Translations under genes and position numbers: made by a program
Assembly: GCA_947168625.1 (NCBI GenBank)
Contig: CAMVMQ010000003.1
Span: 1-41,823 of the forward strand
DNA from: an uncultured Caryophanales bacterium
GTDB lineage: Bacteria > Bacillota_I > Bacilli_A > RF39 > UBA660
DNA length: 41,823 nt
Direction: 5' to 3'
Shown: in pieces, positions 16,598 to 25,032 of the stretch
Layout of the letters: the number at the start of each line of letters is the position of its first letter
Position numbering within the stretch: the first letter of the stretch is position 1
The notes under the pieces: generated by a model
Told to the model about the DNA's origin: nothing
Database searches by the model: none
Seen by the model: the letters and a program-made list of their open reading frames with translations, nothing else

Positions 16598-16817
16598 CTT
16601 CAAGTAACTTTTTGGCAAATTCCATGGATACTAAATCAAATTCATTTTCATCGTTTAATCTTTCATAGAAGTCCTCGTTATTCTCTGTAACAATTTTACG
16701 ATAGCAAATATTAGTTGGATCTTCTACCTCTGAAAAAAGAGTATAAATCACATCATTTATTTTTAATTCTTTTATTATAGCGTATTCTTTATTATCATCT
16801 AAAATAATTGTATACAT
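16587..16817 (-). CDS. DUF1292 family protein
   Basis: This is a 76-residue acidic protein. The pattern of an initial IILDDNKEY strand, then VIYTLFSEVED, a YRKIV strand, NDENEFDLV and a terminal helix matches the DUF1292 family (Bacillus YrzB-like), whose function is unknown. I chose ATG 16817, with AAGGAG 8 bases upstream; the frame also extends to 16835, but the Shine-Dalgarno site lies within that extension. The upstream gene ends two bases before. Confidence 0.82.
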   Translation of the reverse strand: MYTIILDDNKEYAIIKELKINDVIYTLFSEVEDPTNICYRKIVTENNEDFYERLNDENEFDLVSMEFAKKLLEENK

Positions 16818-16818
16818 A

Positions 16819-17508
16819 TTATTGACTCCTTCCACCTATATTTGTATCATAATAAGTTTCGTTCTCATCTATAAAAGTACTTTCATTTAATGACTGGGCA
16901 ATCTCTTTCTTAGCTAGATTATATAACATACTATAATTAGGATATCCATTTGAATCAATAACACCGTTAATACGACAATATTGATTAAAATCAGTATAAT
17001 AATGTCCTTTATCATTAAAAATTTCAATATTTTGCACCAATTTATCCATTTCACGATAATCTATTAAATCATAGTAACACGAAGCATCTACAAAAGTAAA
17101 ATCAGCTGTTGCAATATTTGCATAATCCCTTGCACTTGTATTATCGTTAATTTTTAATTCACCTTTTTCATTAAGAAAAGCAAGGTTATTATCAATTAAT
17201 TTTTCTTGTGCTGATTTAAGTTCAGCATTATATTTACTATTAATTGTTGAAGCTTTCTGTAGCTTACTACCTATATCAACTCCAAGTAAGCTAGCTACTA
17301 AACCAATAGCTACTACTCCAGTAGTAAACACTCTTTTATTTATAACTATTTTATTTTCCTTATTTTTTCTTTTCCCTTTTACTGGGATTCTTGTTTTTGT
17401 TGAAGATTCTCCTTGACTAATTGTTCTATCAACGATTTCATTTCTATGCTGTGCTTTATTAACAATTCTCACCAATGTATCTTCATCGTATGTATCATTA
17501 ACTCTCAT
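16819..17508 (-). CDS. Hypothetical single-pass membrane protein
   Basis: The 229-residue protein has a basic cytoplasmic N-terminus of about 58 residues (KRKNKENK) and one membrane helix around 60-77 (TTGVVAIGLVASLLGV). The exterior domain contains a predicted coiled segment and several Tyr/Asp-rich stretches. No family is recognised. AGGAGG precedes ATG 17508. It forms a two-gene unit with the DUF1292 gene, driven by a consensus promoter embedded in the clpB terminator. Confidence 0.7.
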   Translation of the reverse strand: MRVNDTYDEDTLVRIVNKAQHRNEIVDRTISQGESSTKTRIPVKGKRKNKENKIVINKRVFTTGVVAIGLVASLLGVDIGSKLQKASTINSKYNAELKSAQEKLIDNNLAFLNEKGELKINDNTSARDYANIATADFTFVDASCYYDLIDYREMDKLVQNIEIFNDKGHYYTDFNQYCRINGVIDSNGYPNYSMLYNLAKKEIAQSLNESTFIDENETYYDTNIGGRSQ

Positions 17509-17528
17509 TTTATATACCTCCTATGATA

Positions 17529-17557
17529 AATATAGACTAAAAAGAAACTAATGTCAA
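17529..17557 (-). promoter_or_regulatory. Promoter of the membrane protein-DUF1292 unit
   Basis: On the minus strand TTGACA (17557-17552), a 17-base spacer and TATATT (17534-17529). The -35 box lies inside the terminator stem of clpB. Confidence 0.7.
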
Positions 17558-17576
17558 TATTGATTGACATTAGTTT
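17539..17576 (-). terminator. Terminator of clpB
   Basis: A 14-bp perfect stem (17545-17558 with 17563-17576) has a 4-base loop. On the minus strand it is followed by CTTTTT. Confidence 0.75.
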
Positions 17577-17579
17577 ACA

Positions 17580-19697
17580 TTAATTTGTATTTAGAATAAG
17601 TTTATTATCCTTAATATCGATAGTAATGGTTTCACCATATTTAATTTTATTATTAATTATATCTTCAGCAATTAAGGTTTCAATATTTTTTTGGACATAT
17701 CTTTTAATTGGTCTTGCACCATATTTTTCATCATAAGCGTTGTTAATAATGTATTCTTTTGCTTCTTCGGTTATTAATAGATGTAGATTATTATTTATAA
17801 GTCTCTTTTCAGTGTCTTTAATAATTTTATCAAGGATTTCTTTTATAGTATTTTTAGATAGTGCGTTAAAGAAAACTATTTCATCAATTCGATTAATGAA
17901 CTCTGGTTTAAAAGTATTTCTTAATTCTCCTAGTATTAATTCTCTAGAATCTTTTTTACCATCAAGAATATATTCACTACCAAGGTTTGATGTCATTATT
18001 ATAATTGTATTTTTAAAGTCAACTGTTCTACCTTGACCATCTGTAATTCTTCCGTCATCTAGTATTTGAAGAAGTACGTTAAAGATATCTTTATGGGCTT
18101 TTTCTATTTCATCAAATAGAATAATGGAGTAGGGATTACGCCTTACAGCTTCAGTTAGTTGGCCACCTTCATCATAACCAACATATCCCGGAGGAGCTCC
18201 GATTAATCTAGAAACAGTATGACTTTCCATGTATTCAGACATATCAATTCTAATCATATGTCTTTCATCATCAAATAATTCATAAGCTAAAGTTCTTGCA
18301 ACTTCTGTTTTACCTGTACCAGTGGGTCCTAAAAAGATAAAGGAACCAATTGGTCTATTAGGATCTTTGATACCAGCACGCGATCTCATAATGGCATCAC
18401 TTACTAATTTTAAAGCTTCATCTTGACCTTTAACCCTTTTCTTCATATTATCCTCTAGATTAAGAATCTTTTCTTTATCTCCTTTAGTTAGCTTTGAAAC
18501 AGGAATATTTGTCCACTTCGATATAATAGCTGCTACTTCTTCTTCACCAACTGTGTCAGATAAGATATCATTTTTATTTCTTTCTTCTAATTCTTTTAAC
18601 TCTTTTTCTAATCGTGGAAGAGTACCATGTCTTAACTTAGCAGCAGATTCCAAATCATAATTATTTTCAGCTTGTTCTAATGAAAATGTAGCATTTTCTA
18701 TTTCTTCTTTTTTCTTACTAATTAAATTATTAATATTTTTCTCTTCTTCCCATTTAGCACGTAAATCTTTTTCTTCATTTTTTAGTTTTTCTAGTTCTTC
18801 ATTAATTACATTAATTCTATTTTTTGATATATCATCTGTTTCTTTTTTTAGAGCCTCTTTTTCAACTTCTAAGGTCATTATCTTTCTTTCTAAAACATCA
18901 AGATCAGTAGGTACGGAATTCATTTGTACTTTAATAGTAGCACATGCTTCATCAATTAAATCGATTGCTTTATCAGGAAGATACCTATCAGTTATATATC
19001 GATCAGATAAAGTAGCAGCTGCAATTAGTGCTTTATCCTTAATATTTACTCCATGAAAGACTTCAAACTTAGATTTCAATCCTCTTAAAATTGTAATTGT
19101 ATCTAAAACGTTAGGCTCTTTTATTATTACTTTTTGAAATCTTCTTTCAAGAGCAGCATCTTTTTCAATATATTTACGATATTCATTTAAAGTAGTAGCA
19201 CCAATGCAATGTATTTCTCCACGGGCAAGCATTGGTTTTAACATATTACCAGCATCCATTGCTCCTTCCAAAGCACCAGCGCCAACAATCATATGAATCT
19301 CATCAATAAACATAATAATATTACCGTCAGATTCCTTAATCTCTTTAAGAACGGCCTTCAATCTTTCTTCGAATTCACCACGATATTTAGCTCCCGCAAT
19401 TAAGGAAGCCATATCTAATTCCCATATTTTCTTATCCCTTAAATTATCAGGAACATCACCTTTAATTATTCGTGTGGCTAGTCCCTCAATTATCGCGGTT
19501 TTACCAACGCCAGGCTCACCAATTAATACCGGATTATTTTTTGTTTTACGAGATAAAATTCTTGTAATACTTCTAATTTCCTCATCACGACCAATTACAG
19601 GATCTATTTTACCTTCTTTAGCAAGAAGAGTAATATCTCTTCCATACTTTTCAAGTGGTTTTTGCAAATTTTCTTCATACGGATTATTCATATTCAT
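17580..19697 (-). CDS. clpB: ClpB disaggregase lacking the N-terminal domain
   Basis: ClpB is a hexameric Hsp100 that rescues aggregated proteins with DnaK. The 705-residue product starts about 150 residues later than full-length ClpB. It lacks the Clp_N repeat domain and begins with [27 protein letters not shown], like the short ClpB isoform. AAA-1 has GEPGVGKT (60-67) and FIDEIH. A full middle coiled-coil (about 270-385) distinguishes it from ClpC/ClpE. AAA-2 has [21 protein letters not shown] and [13 protein letters not shown] 19697 follows AAGGTG. A CIRCE-like operator overlaps the promoter, so heat-shock control by HrcA is likely. Confidence 0.93.
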   Translation of the reverse strand: MNMNNPYEENLQKPLEKYGRDITLLAKEGKIDPVIGRDEEIRSITRILSRKTKNNPVLIGEPGVGKTAIIEGLATRIIKGDVPDNLRDKKIWELDMASLIAGAKYRGEFEERLKAVLKEIKESDGNIIMFIDEIHMIVGAGALEGAMDAGNMLKPMLARGEIHCIGATTLNEYRKYIEKDAALERRFQKVIIKEPNVLDTITILRGLKSKFEVFHGVNIKDKALIAAATLSDRYITDRYLPDKAIDLIDEACATIKVQMNSVPTDLDVLERKIMTLEVEKEALKKETDDISKNRINVINEELEKLKNEEKDLRAKWEEEKNINNLISKKKEEIENATFSLEQAENNYDLESAAKLRHGTLPRLEKELKELEERNKNDILSDTVGEEEVAAIISKWTNIPVSKLTKGDKEKILNLEDNMKKRVKGQDEALKLVSDAIMRSRAGIKDPNRPIGSFIFLGPTGTGKTEVARTLAYELFDDERHMIRIDMSEYMESHTVSRLIGAPPGYVGYDEGGQLTEAVRRNPYSIILFDEIEKAHKDIFNVLLQILDDGRITDGQGRTVDFKNTIIIMTSNLGSEYILDGKKDSRELILGELRNTFKPEFINRIDEIVFFNALSKNTIKEILDKIIKDTEKRLINNNLHLLITEEAKEYIINNAYDEKYGARPIKRYVQKNIETLIAEDIINNKIKYGETITIDIKDNKLILNTN

Positions 19698-19723
19698 AAT
19701 TAATCACCTTTCTTTCAAAACTA

Positions 19724-19751
19724 ATTATAACACTTTTTTAGCAATTGTCAA
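19724..19751 (-). promoter_or_regulatory. clpB promoter
   Basis: On the minus strand TTGACA (19751-19746), a 16-base spacer and TATAAT (19729-19724). The -35 box lies inside the CIRCE-like element. Confidence 0.8.
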
Positions 19752-19764
19752 GTGAGATTGCTAA
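19738..19764. promoter_or_regulatory. CIRCE-like HrcA operator (variant arms)
   Basis: TTAGCAATT-N9-GATTGCTAA matches the geometry of CIRCE (TTAGCACTC-N9-GAGTGCTAA). The outer six bases of each arm are identical to CIRCE; the inner three are changed, and the two arms pair 8 of 9. It covers the clpB -35 box. Confidence 0.65.
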
Positions 19765-19794
19765 AAAAATCAGCAAACAAATGGTTAAAAGTAA

Positions 19795-19823
19795 TTGAAT
19801 AATATATCTTGTTATGATATTAT
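19795..19823 (+). promoter_or_regulatory. Promoter of thyA-folA-tmk
   Basis: TTGAAT (19795-19800), a 17-base spacer and TATTAT (19818-19823). It is divergent from clpB. Confidence 0.6.
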
Positions 19824-19842
19824 TGAAATAGGAGTGTTAATA

Positions 19843-21009
19843 ATGACAGAGTTTGATAGAGAATATTTAAAATTAGTAAAAAAAATATTAGAAGAAGGAA
19901 TAGAGGTAGAGAATAGAACTGGTATTAATACAATCAAAATACCGGAGTATTCTTTTAAATTCGATTTAAGAAAAGAGGACCCGATACTAACTACAAAACA
20001 ATTTTATGCTAGGCAGGCTATTACAGAAATGCTTTGGATTTGGCAAATGGCTTCGAATGATGTTAGAGAACTTCATAAAAGAAATGTCCACATATGGGAT
20101 GAGTGGATGATAGATGAAGATGGTATTTATCGAATATATGAACCAGATACCAAAGAATATGACCCAAATAAAGTAGTTGAAGTAGAGGATCCATTAAGTG
20201 TTCCTATATCTGATCCTTTTGGTTTAAAACACAAATTTAAATCAAAACTAGATGAAAATGGAAATATCATGAAAGCTAAAAGTAAAAAAGAAGGTAAGAA
20301 CATAAAGAGTGCTAAATATTTTGGTAAAGAATATGCCAATACCATTGGTACTGCATATGGTTACATTGTTAATAGATATAAACATACTGAAAACTTAATT
20401 GAATCAATTAAAAATTATCCAACAACAGATAGAAGAAAAGTAAAAAGTTTATGGCAAGATGAATTTTTAAGAACTGCTGTCTTACCTTCATGCGTATGGA
20501 GTACTGAATGGAATGTCACAGGAAAAGAACTTAGTTTAATGGTACACCAGAGAAGCTGTGATGTACCATTAGGACTACCTTTTAACGTTACGCAGTATGC
20601 TTGTCTTTTAAAAATGATAGCACAAGTAACAGGACTGATACCTACAACTATATCATATTCCATAAATGATCCACATATATATGTTAATCAAATTGATGGA
20701 ATGAGAGAGCAGTTAAGAAGAGAAAATAAGTTTGATGAATTATCGAAAATAGATTTGAGTGAACTTCTTTCTTTAAAAAGAGAATATGAAAGTAAATTAT
20801 TAAATCTTGAGAAAGAATCATTAGAATACAAAAAATTAGACAGTGATATTAGAATTATAGATATGATAATAAATCCAGCAAAACCAAAATTATGGATTAA
20901 TCCCGATATTGATGATTTCTTTAAATTTGACAATTCTAAAGATTTAAAAGATGTAAAAATAGAAAATTATAAACATATGGGCAAACTGTCTATGGATGTT
21001 GCTCAGTAA
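19843..21009 (+). CDS. thyA: Thymidylate synthase with two insertions
   Basis: ThyA methylates dUMP to dTMP using methylene-THF. Key parts are NRTGINTI (phosphate arginine), DRRKV (partner-subunit arginines), LPSC with the catalytic Cys217, QRSCDVPLGLPFN (236-248) and DPHIYVNQID. At 388 residues it is about 120 longer than E. coli ThyA. One insertion (about 90-165) lies after WDEW, where Lactobacillus casei ThyA also has one. A second (about 288-345), with a Lys/Glu/Leu-rich helical stretch, lies before the C-terminus. ATG 19843 follows AGGAG; the frame runs back to 19795, but that overlaps the promoter. It leads the dTTP operon. Confidence 0.93.
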   Translation: MTEFDREYLKLVKKILEEGIEVENRTGINTIKIPEYSFKFDLRKEDPILTTKQFYARQAITEMLWIWQMASNDVRELHKRNVHIWDEWMIDEDGIYRIYEPDTKEYDPNKVVEVEDPLSVPISDPFGLKHKFKSKLDENGNIMKAKSKKEGKNIKSAKYFGKEYANTIGTAYGYIVNRYKHTENLIESIKNYPTTDRRKVKSLWQDEFLRTAVLPSCVWSTEWNVTGKELSLMVHQRSCDVPLGLPFNVTQYACLLKMIAQVTGLIPTTISYSINDPHIYVNQIDGMREQLRRENKFDELSKIDLSELLSLKREYESKLLNLEKESLEYKKLDSDIRIIDMIINPAKPKLWINPDIDDFFKFDNSKDLKDVKIENYKHMGKLSMDVAQ

Positions 21010-21019
21010 GGAGAAAATT

Positions 21020-21514
21020 ATGGATAATATTAGTTTAATAGCCGCTATTGGAAAGAATAATGAATTAGGATTAGATAATCATTTACTATGGCATATACCA
21101 GAGGATTTAGCCTTCTATAAAAAAATGACTTATGGTAAAAATGTAATTGTCGGAAGAAATACTTTATTTAGTATGCCAGCTAAAGCTTTTGATGGAAGAG
21201 TAGCATACGTTCTTTCTCCAGATAAATTAGATGTTAATTTTGACGTTAATTCTTTTGATTGCATAGAAAATTTACTTAAGTATATTGAAAATAGTAATGA
21301 TGAATTTATGGTAATTGGAGGAGCATCAATCTATAAACAATTTCTTCCTTATGTAAAAACTATGTATCTTACAGAAGTTAATGATTATTTTGATGCTGAT
21401 ACATTTTTTCCAGATTTTGATGTTAATGACTATGATGTTACCTTAATGGGAGAATATCAAGAGGGTAATTTAAATTATGTCCGAAATAAATACGTTAGAA
21501 AGAGAGATAAATAA
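21020..21514 (+). CDS. folA: Dihydrofolate reductase
   Basis: DHFR regenerates THF from the dihydrofolate made by ThyA, which is encoded 10 bases upstream. It has 164 residues. LIAAIGKNNELG is the N-terminal strand with the Met20-type loop. LLWHIPEDL carries Trp24 and the catalytic Asp29. NVIVGRNT and VIGGASIYKQFLP are the NADPH-binding segments. AAGGAG overlaps the thyA stop, and ATG 21020 is the only well-placed start. One base is shared with the next gene (TAATG). Confidence 0.93.
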   Translation: MDNISLIAAIGKNNELGLDNHLLWHIPEDLAFYKKMTYGKNVIVGRNTLFSMPAKAFDGRVAYVLSPDKLDVNFDVNSFDCIENLLKYIENSNDEFMVIGGASIYKQFLPYVKTMYLTEVNDYFDADTFFPDFDVNDYDVTLMGEYQEGNLNYVRNKYVRKRDK

Positions 21515-22188
21515 TGGGAAAATTAATCGTTATAGAAGGTTCTTGTGATTCAGTAGGAAAAAGTACACAGTATAAGTTGCTGGTTGATTATTTAATTGGC
21601 AAAAAATATAATGTTATTCAACACCATTTTCCAAGCTATGGTACATATCAAGGAAGGGCAGTAGAAGAATATCTTAAAGGAAACTTCGGAAAAATAAGCG
21701 GACTTTCTCCATATTTTGTTAATAATTTGTATGCACAAGATAGAGCAATTACATGGGAAAATGGGCTAAAAGAAGAATATAAAAAAGGGGGCATTATTGT
21801 ATTAGATAGATATACCACTTCTTCATTAATATATCAGTCAACCTCAATCGATAATCAAAAAGAAAGAAATAGCTTTATTGATTATATTGATGATTATGAG
21901 TACAATAAACTTGGGTTACCAAGGCCTGATTTAGTAATCTTCTTGCATGTTCCTTTTGAATTGGCAAGAAACTTAAAGAAAAAAAGAAAACAAAATAGTG
22001 GAATTAAAGATGATATTCACGAAAAAGACTTAGAATTCATGAAAAAAGTATCTGATACATCAGTATATATTGCCAAGAAATACAATTGGAATTTTATCGA
22101 ATGTTCAAATGGAAAAGAAATGCTTAGTATTGAAGAAATACATCATAAAATTTGTGATTTAGTCACAAAAAAAATAGGTTCAAAATAG
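21514..22188 (+). CDS. tmk: Thymidylate kinase-family nucleoside monophosphate kinase
   Basis: This is the third gene of the dTTP operon and would phosphorylate dTMP to dTDP. It has 224 residues. The P-loop is EGSCDSVGKSTQ (8-19), one residue longer than the EGxDGxGKxTQ typical of Tmk. DRYTTSSLIYQ matches the DRY/SS(x)AYQ motif. The LID is Lys/Arg-rich (KKKRKQ). The RPDLVIFL strand also fits Tmk. The operon context (thyA-folA-tmk with overlapping ends) strongly supports dTMP as substrate, although a related deoxynucleotide kinase cannot be excluded. A strong terminator follows. Confidence 0.85.
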   Translation: MGKLIVIEGSCDSVGKSTQYKLLVDYLIGKKYNVIQHHFPSYGTYQGRAVEEYLKGNFGKISGLSPYFVNNLYAQDRAITWENGLKEEYKKGGIIVLDRYTTSSLIYQSTSIDNQKERNSFIDYIDDYEYNKLGLPRPDLVIFLHVPFELARNLKKKRKQNSGIKDDIHEKDLEFMKKVSDTSVYIAKKYNWNFIECSNGKEMLSIEEIHHKICDLVTKKIGSK

Positions 22189-22205
22189 AACCTATTTTTT
22201 ATAGA
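22169..22205. terminator. Terminator between tmk and the CotZ-like gene
   Basis: A 13-bp stem (22169-22181 with 22188-22200) has a 6-base loop, A-run before and T-run after. It acts on both convergent transcripts. Confidence 0.85.
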
Positions 22206-22618
22206 CAATCTACATATGTATCATCTAAGCATCTAAGTACACAAACACAATTTAAATTAATAGTAAAGAATGAGTTAGTTGCTTCATATGGAAAAGTACT
22301 CGTTGTATCTGTATTTGGTGCTAGTACTCTACATGTTGCACAGCAATCATCTAATTTTTCTAAACGAAAGACAGTACTTGTTTCAGTAACAGCAGGATCC
22401 TTACTAATAGGCATGGCTAGAGGAGTATTACCTCCTTGGCAAGTATATAATACAATAGGTCTTGTATTATAATATAAACTACTATTCTGTCCTAAGAATC
22501 CACGGTCACATGTTTCTAAGCAGCAGTCACTTTGACAAACACTTTGTTGAAGTAAAAGAATAACCTTTAAGATTTCCGCTATACAATTTTCACATGAATT
22601 TTTGTCATTATTACACAT
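22199..22618 (-). CDS. CotZ/CotY-like spore coat protein
   Basis: The 139-residue protein has about 15 Cys residues. The order matches the Bacillus outer-coat/crust proteins CotY/CotZ: an N-terminal Cys-rich helix (CENCIAEILKVILLLQQ), then a VFRLEKLDDCCATCRVL segment, and a C-terminal FFTINLNCVCVLRCLDD segment resembling CotZ's 'IEVDLDCFCAINCL'. Such proteins form disulfide-linked lattices around spores. I chose ATG 22618 because AAGGGG lies 8 bases upstream; a GTG at 22627 overlaps that site. It is divergent from yqfC, with a long palindrome between, and late mother-cell expression is expected. Confidence 0.82.
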   Translation of the reverse strand: MCNNDKNSCENCIAEILKVILLLQQSVCQSDCCLETCDRGFLGQNSSLYYNTRPIVLYTCQGGNTPLAMPISKDPAVTETSTVFRLEKLDDCCATCRVLAPNTDTTSTFPYEATNSFFTINLNCVCVLRCLDDTYVDCL

Positions 22619-22650
22619 ATAATCCACCCCTTTTTTATATTCAATATAAC

Positions 22651-22679
22651 TTATGCATTTTTATAATAAAAATGCATAA
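22651..22679. repeat. 29-bp palindrome between cotZ-like gene and yqfC
   Basis: Two perfect 14-base arms (22651-22664 and 22666-22679) surround a single central base. The arm reads TTATGCATTTTTAT. With one central base it is better viewed as a DNA operator than an RNA hairpin. On the minus strand CATAAGTTA at its edge resembles a sigma-K -10 (CATA-N3-TA). Confidence 0.5.
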
Positions 22680-22704
22680 TGAATACCTAATATAGTTAAT
22701 TATT

Positions 22705-22733
22705 TCATAATGCTTTAAATAAGTTCATATATT
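22705..22733 (+). promoter_or_regulatory. Sigma-E-like promoter of yqfC-yqfD
   Basis: TCATAAT (22705-22711), a 14-base spacer and CATATATT (22726-22733) resemble the Bacillus sigma-E consensus (KMATATT-N14-CATACAMT). The predicted start falls at or next to the yqfC ATG. Confidence 0.5.
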
Positions 22734-22738
22734 GTATT

Positions 22739-22987
22739 ATGAAAAAGAATAAATTATTTCGTCTAATAGATGATTATGCAACTGAAAAGACTTTTAAAAT
22801 TAGTTATAAAATTAATAATCTAGATGTAGTAAATTACACTAAAATAATAGATTTTTCATCAACATTAATCTCCTTTTCATATAAAAACACATTATATTAT
22901 GTCGAAGGAGAAAATCTAGTTATATCAAAAATGATGGAAGATGAAATATTAATTACTGGTAATATTAAGAAAATCAGTTTTAAGTAA
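22739..22987 (+). CDS. yqfC: Sporulation protein YqfC (YabP/YqfC family)
   Basis: The 82-residue protein shows the family pattern: NYTKIIDFSSTLISF, then LYYVEGENLVI and MMEDEILITGNIKKISF. In Bacillus YqfC is a sigma-E-controlled gene needed for efficient sporulation; its biochemical role is unknown. No Shine-Dalgarno site precedes ATG 22739, and the sigma-E-like -10 box ends only 5 bases upstream, so the mRNA may be leaderless. YqfD follows 14 bases after the stop. Confidence 0.85.
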   Translation: MKKNKLFRLIDDYATEKTFKISYKINNLDVVNYTKIIDFSSTLISFSYKNTLYYVEGENLVISKMMEDEILITGNIKKISFK

Positions 22988-23001
22988 AGGGTGATTTTTT
23001 T

Positions 23002-24183
23002 ATGAAAGAAAAACTTATGAAAGCCTTTTCAAGTAATATCTTAATAAGTATTAAAGGGAAAAATATTAATAATTTTATAAAGAGATTAATTAGTTATAAT
23101 ATTAATATATTGAATGTAAAAATGATTTCATATAAAGAAGCTGAATTAATAGTCAAATATCAAGATATAAATAAAATAAGAAAATATAAAAGTATATATG
23201 AAATTAACATAAAAAAATATTATGGATGGATTTATCTCCTAAAATTTATAAAGAAAAACATATATTTATTCTTCTTTCTAATAATTGCAATAATATTTCT
23301 TTCGATACTGTCTAATATTATCTTTAAAGTTGAAGTAATTCATTCTAACAAAAGCATAGTTAATCTAGTAAAAAAAGAGTTAGAAGAATATGGTATAAAA
23401 AAATATTCATTTATTAAAAGGTATGATGAAATACAGAAAATAGAGAAAAAGATTTTAGAAAATAATAAAGACAAACTAGAATGGATGGAAATTATACAAA
23501 ATGGAACAAAATATACCGTAAGACTAGAAGAGCGTCTTATTAACAAAAAGATAGATAATGAAAAAAAATATGACATTATATCATCAAAAAATGCAATTAT
23601 TAAAGAGATAATTGCCAATAAAGGAGAAAAAAATAAACTAATTAACTCTTATGTCAAAAAGGGAGATGTAATAATTTCATCATCGATTACACTTCCTAAT
23701 AGCGAAAAAACTCTTGTTGGAGCGGAAGGATATGTAATAGGTGAAGTTTGGTATAATGTTCATATAGAAATGCCTTATCATTATCATGAAGTACTATATA
23801 CAGGGAAAAAAAGAGATGTATTAGTATTTAGTCTGTTTAATAAAAAGATACCATTCTTTAACTTTCATGAATATAAGTCCTTTGATAGAGATGTTAAAAC
23901 TATTTTTAATAATATAATATCTCCAATCTCATTATATAAGGAGAACCAATATGAAACGATAGTTATAGATAAAATATATACCAAAGAAGAAGCAAAAAAA
24001 CTTGCCAAAGAAAAAGTTGAAAAAAAACTAAAAGAGAATAATAAGAATATTATCGATATTTCTAATATAATTATAAGAAGTGAATATAGTGATAAAAAGA
24101 AAATTTCATTAGATTTGTTCGTTTCATCAATTGAAAACATTACTCAGTACAAAGAGGTAATATCAACAGAAATATTAGAGTAA
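23002..24183 (+). CDS. yqfD: Sporulation protein YqfD
   Basis: The 393-residue protein has an N-terminal cytoplasmic part (about 1-85) carrying the YqfD ferredoxin-like fold pattern. One strong membrane helix lies at about 90-112, followed by a long exterior part with the family motif KGDVIISS and the VGAEGYVIGEVWY segment. It is a mother-cell sporulation protein linked to yqfC in nearly all endospore formers. The ribosome binding site AAAGGGTGA overlaps the yqfC stop. Length and order match Bacillus. Confidence 0.88.
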   Translation: MKEKLMKAFSSNILISIKGKNINNFIKRLISYNINILNVKMISYKEAELIVKYQDINKIRKYKSIYEINIKKYYGWIYLLKFIKKNIYLFFFLIIAIIFLSILSNIIFKVEVIHSNKSIVNLVKKELEEYGIKKYSFIKRYDEIQKIEKKILENNKDKLEWMEIIQNGTKYTVRLEERLINKKIDNEKKYDIISSKNAIIKEIIANKGEKNKLINSYVKKGDVIISSSITLPNSEKTLVGAEGYVIGEVWYNVHIEMPYHYHEVLYTGKKRDVLVFSLFNKKIPFFNFHEYKSFDRDVKTIFNNIISPISLYKENQYETIVIDKIYTKEEAKKLAKEKVEKKLKENNKNIIDISNIIIRSEYSDKKKISLDLFVSSIENITQYKEVISTEILE

Positions 24184-24184
24184 C

Positions 24185-24213
24185 TTTACTTTTTAAGCAA
24201 TATAAGGTATAAT
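24185..24213 (+). promoter_or_regulatory. Promoter of the HExxH protein gene
   Basis: TTTACT (24185-24190), a 17-base spacer and TATAAT (24208-24213). Confidence 0.6.
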
Positions 24214-24242
24214 ACTTTTCACCTGAAAAAGGGGGGAAAGTT

Positions 24243-25004
24243 ATGTATCATAATATACTTAATATTATCAATAACTATGTTAATAATAATAAAAATCCAG
24301 ATAAAGAATTTATTTTAAGTATTATTGAAATATTTAATAAAGATTATTATAAAAGCAAGACATTAAAACATATAATAATGGATAATTATAAATATTTTAA
24401 TGCAAGATATTCACCACAATATAATATTATCTGTATTGATTCATCATTTTTTGACAAATATCCATGTATAACTAATGTAACAGAAACACTATTATCATTA
24501 TTTCATGAGTATGTTCATGTAATTCAATTTGAAAATTTAAAAAATAAAAAAGGTAATATTTGTGATAAACTTGTTAATTCATCATTTACCACATTTATAA
24601 AAAATAATAATGATGATTATTTACATGATCATATCCCAGTAGAAAGGCTTGCAAATTTATCATCTTTATCATGTTTAATAGACATTTTATCTCTTGATAA
24701 AGAAAGATATAATAACATTATTTTATATTATAAGCGAAGATTCTTTCAATACTTAATAGGAGGATATGAACTTAAAAATAATAAACGCTTATTTCCACTT
24801 GAAATATTATTCAGTAAGACAAATTTAGATAATTATATTCCATCGTTAATTAATAGTGCTAAAAAACTCTCTTTTCAAGAAAGATTATTATTTGGTTTTC
24901 CAATTACCGAAAAAGAGTTTGAAGTTGTTCGAAAAGAATATATAAATTGTGTTTATAATGAAGAAGAATATAAAAAAAGGATACTAAAAAGGAGAGAAAA
25001 ATAA
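24243..25004 (+). CDS. Putative zinc metallopeptidase-like protein (HEYVH), unknown family
   Basis: The 253-residue protein carries HEYVH near residues 89-93 in a hydrophobic helix (LLSLFHEYVHVIQFE), the pattern of a zinc HExxH site. A possible third ligand is the Glu of PVERLANLSSL about 45 residues on. There is no signal peptide and only soluble helical segments, with a Lys/Arg-rich C-terminus. No known family was recognised. It has its own sigma-A-type promoter and a strong ribosome binding site (GGGGGG), so it need not be a sporulation gene despite lying after yqfD. Confidence 0.65.
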   Translation: MYHNILNIINNYVNNNKNPDKEFILSIIEIFNKDYYKSKTLKHIIMDNYKYFNARYSPQYNIICIDSSFFDKYPCITNVTETLLSLFHEYVHVIQFENLKNKKGNICDKLVNSSFTTFIKNNNDDYLHDHIPVERLANLSSLSCLIDILSLDKERYNNIILYYKRRFFQYLIGGYELKNNKRLFPLEILFSKTNLDNYIPSLINSAKKLSFQERLLFGFPITEKEFEVVRKEYINCVYNEEEYKKRILKRREK

Positions 25005-25032
25005 CATTTTTTTTCTTTTTTTTTCTTATGGG

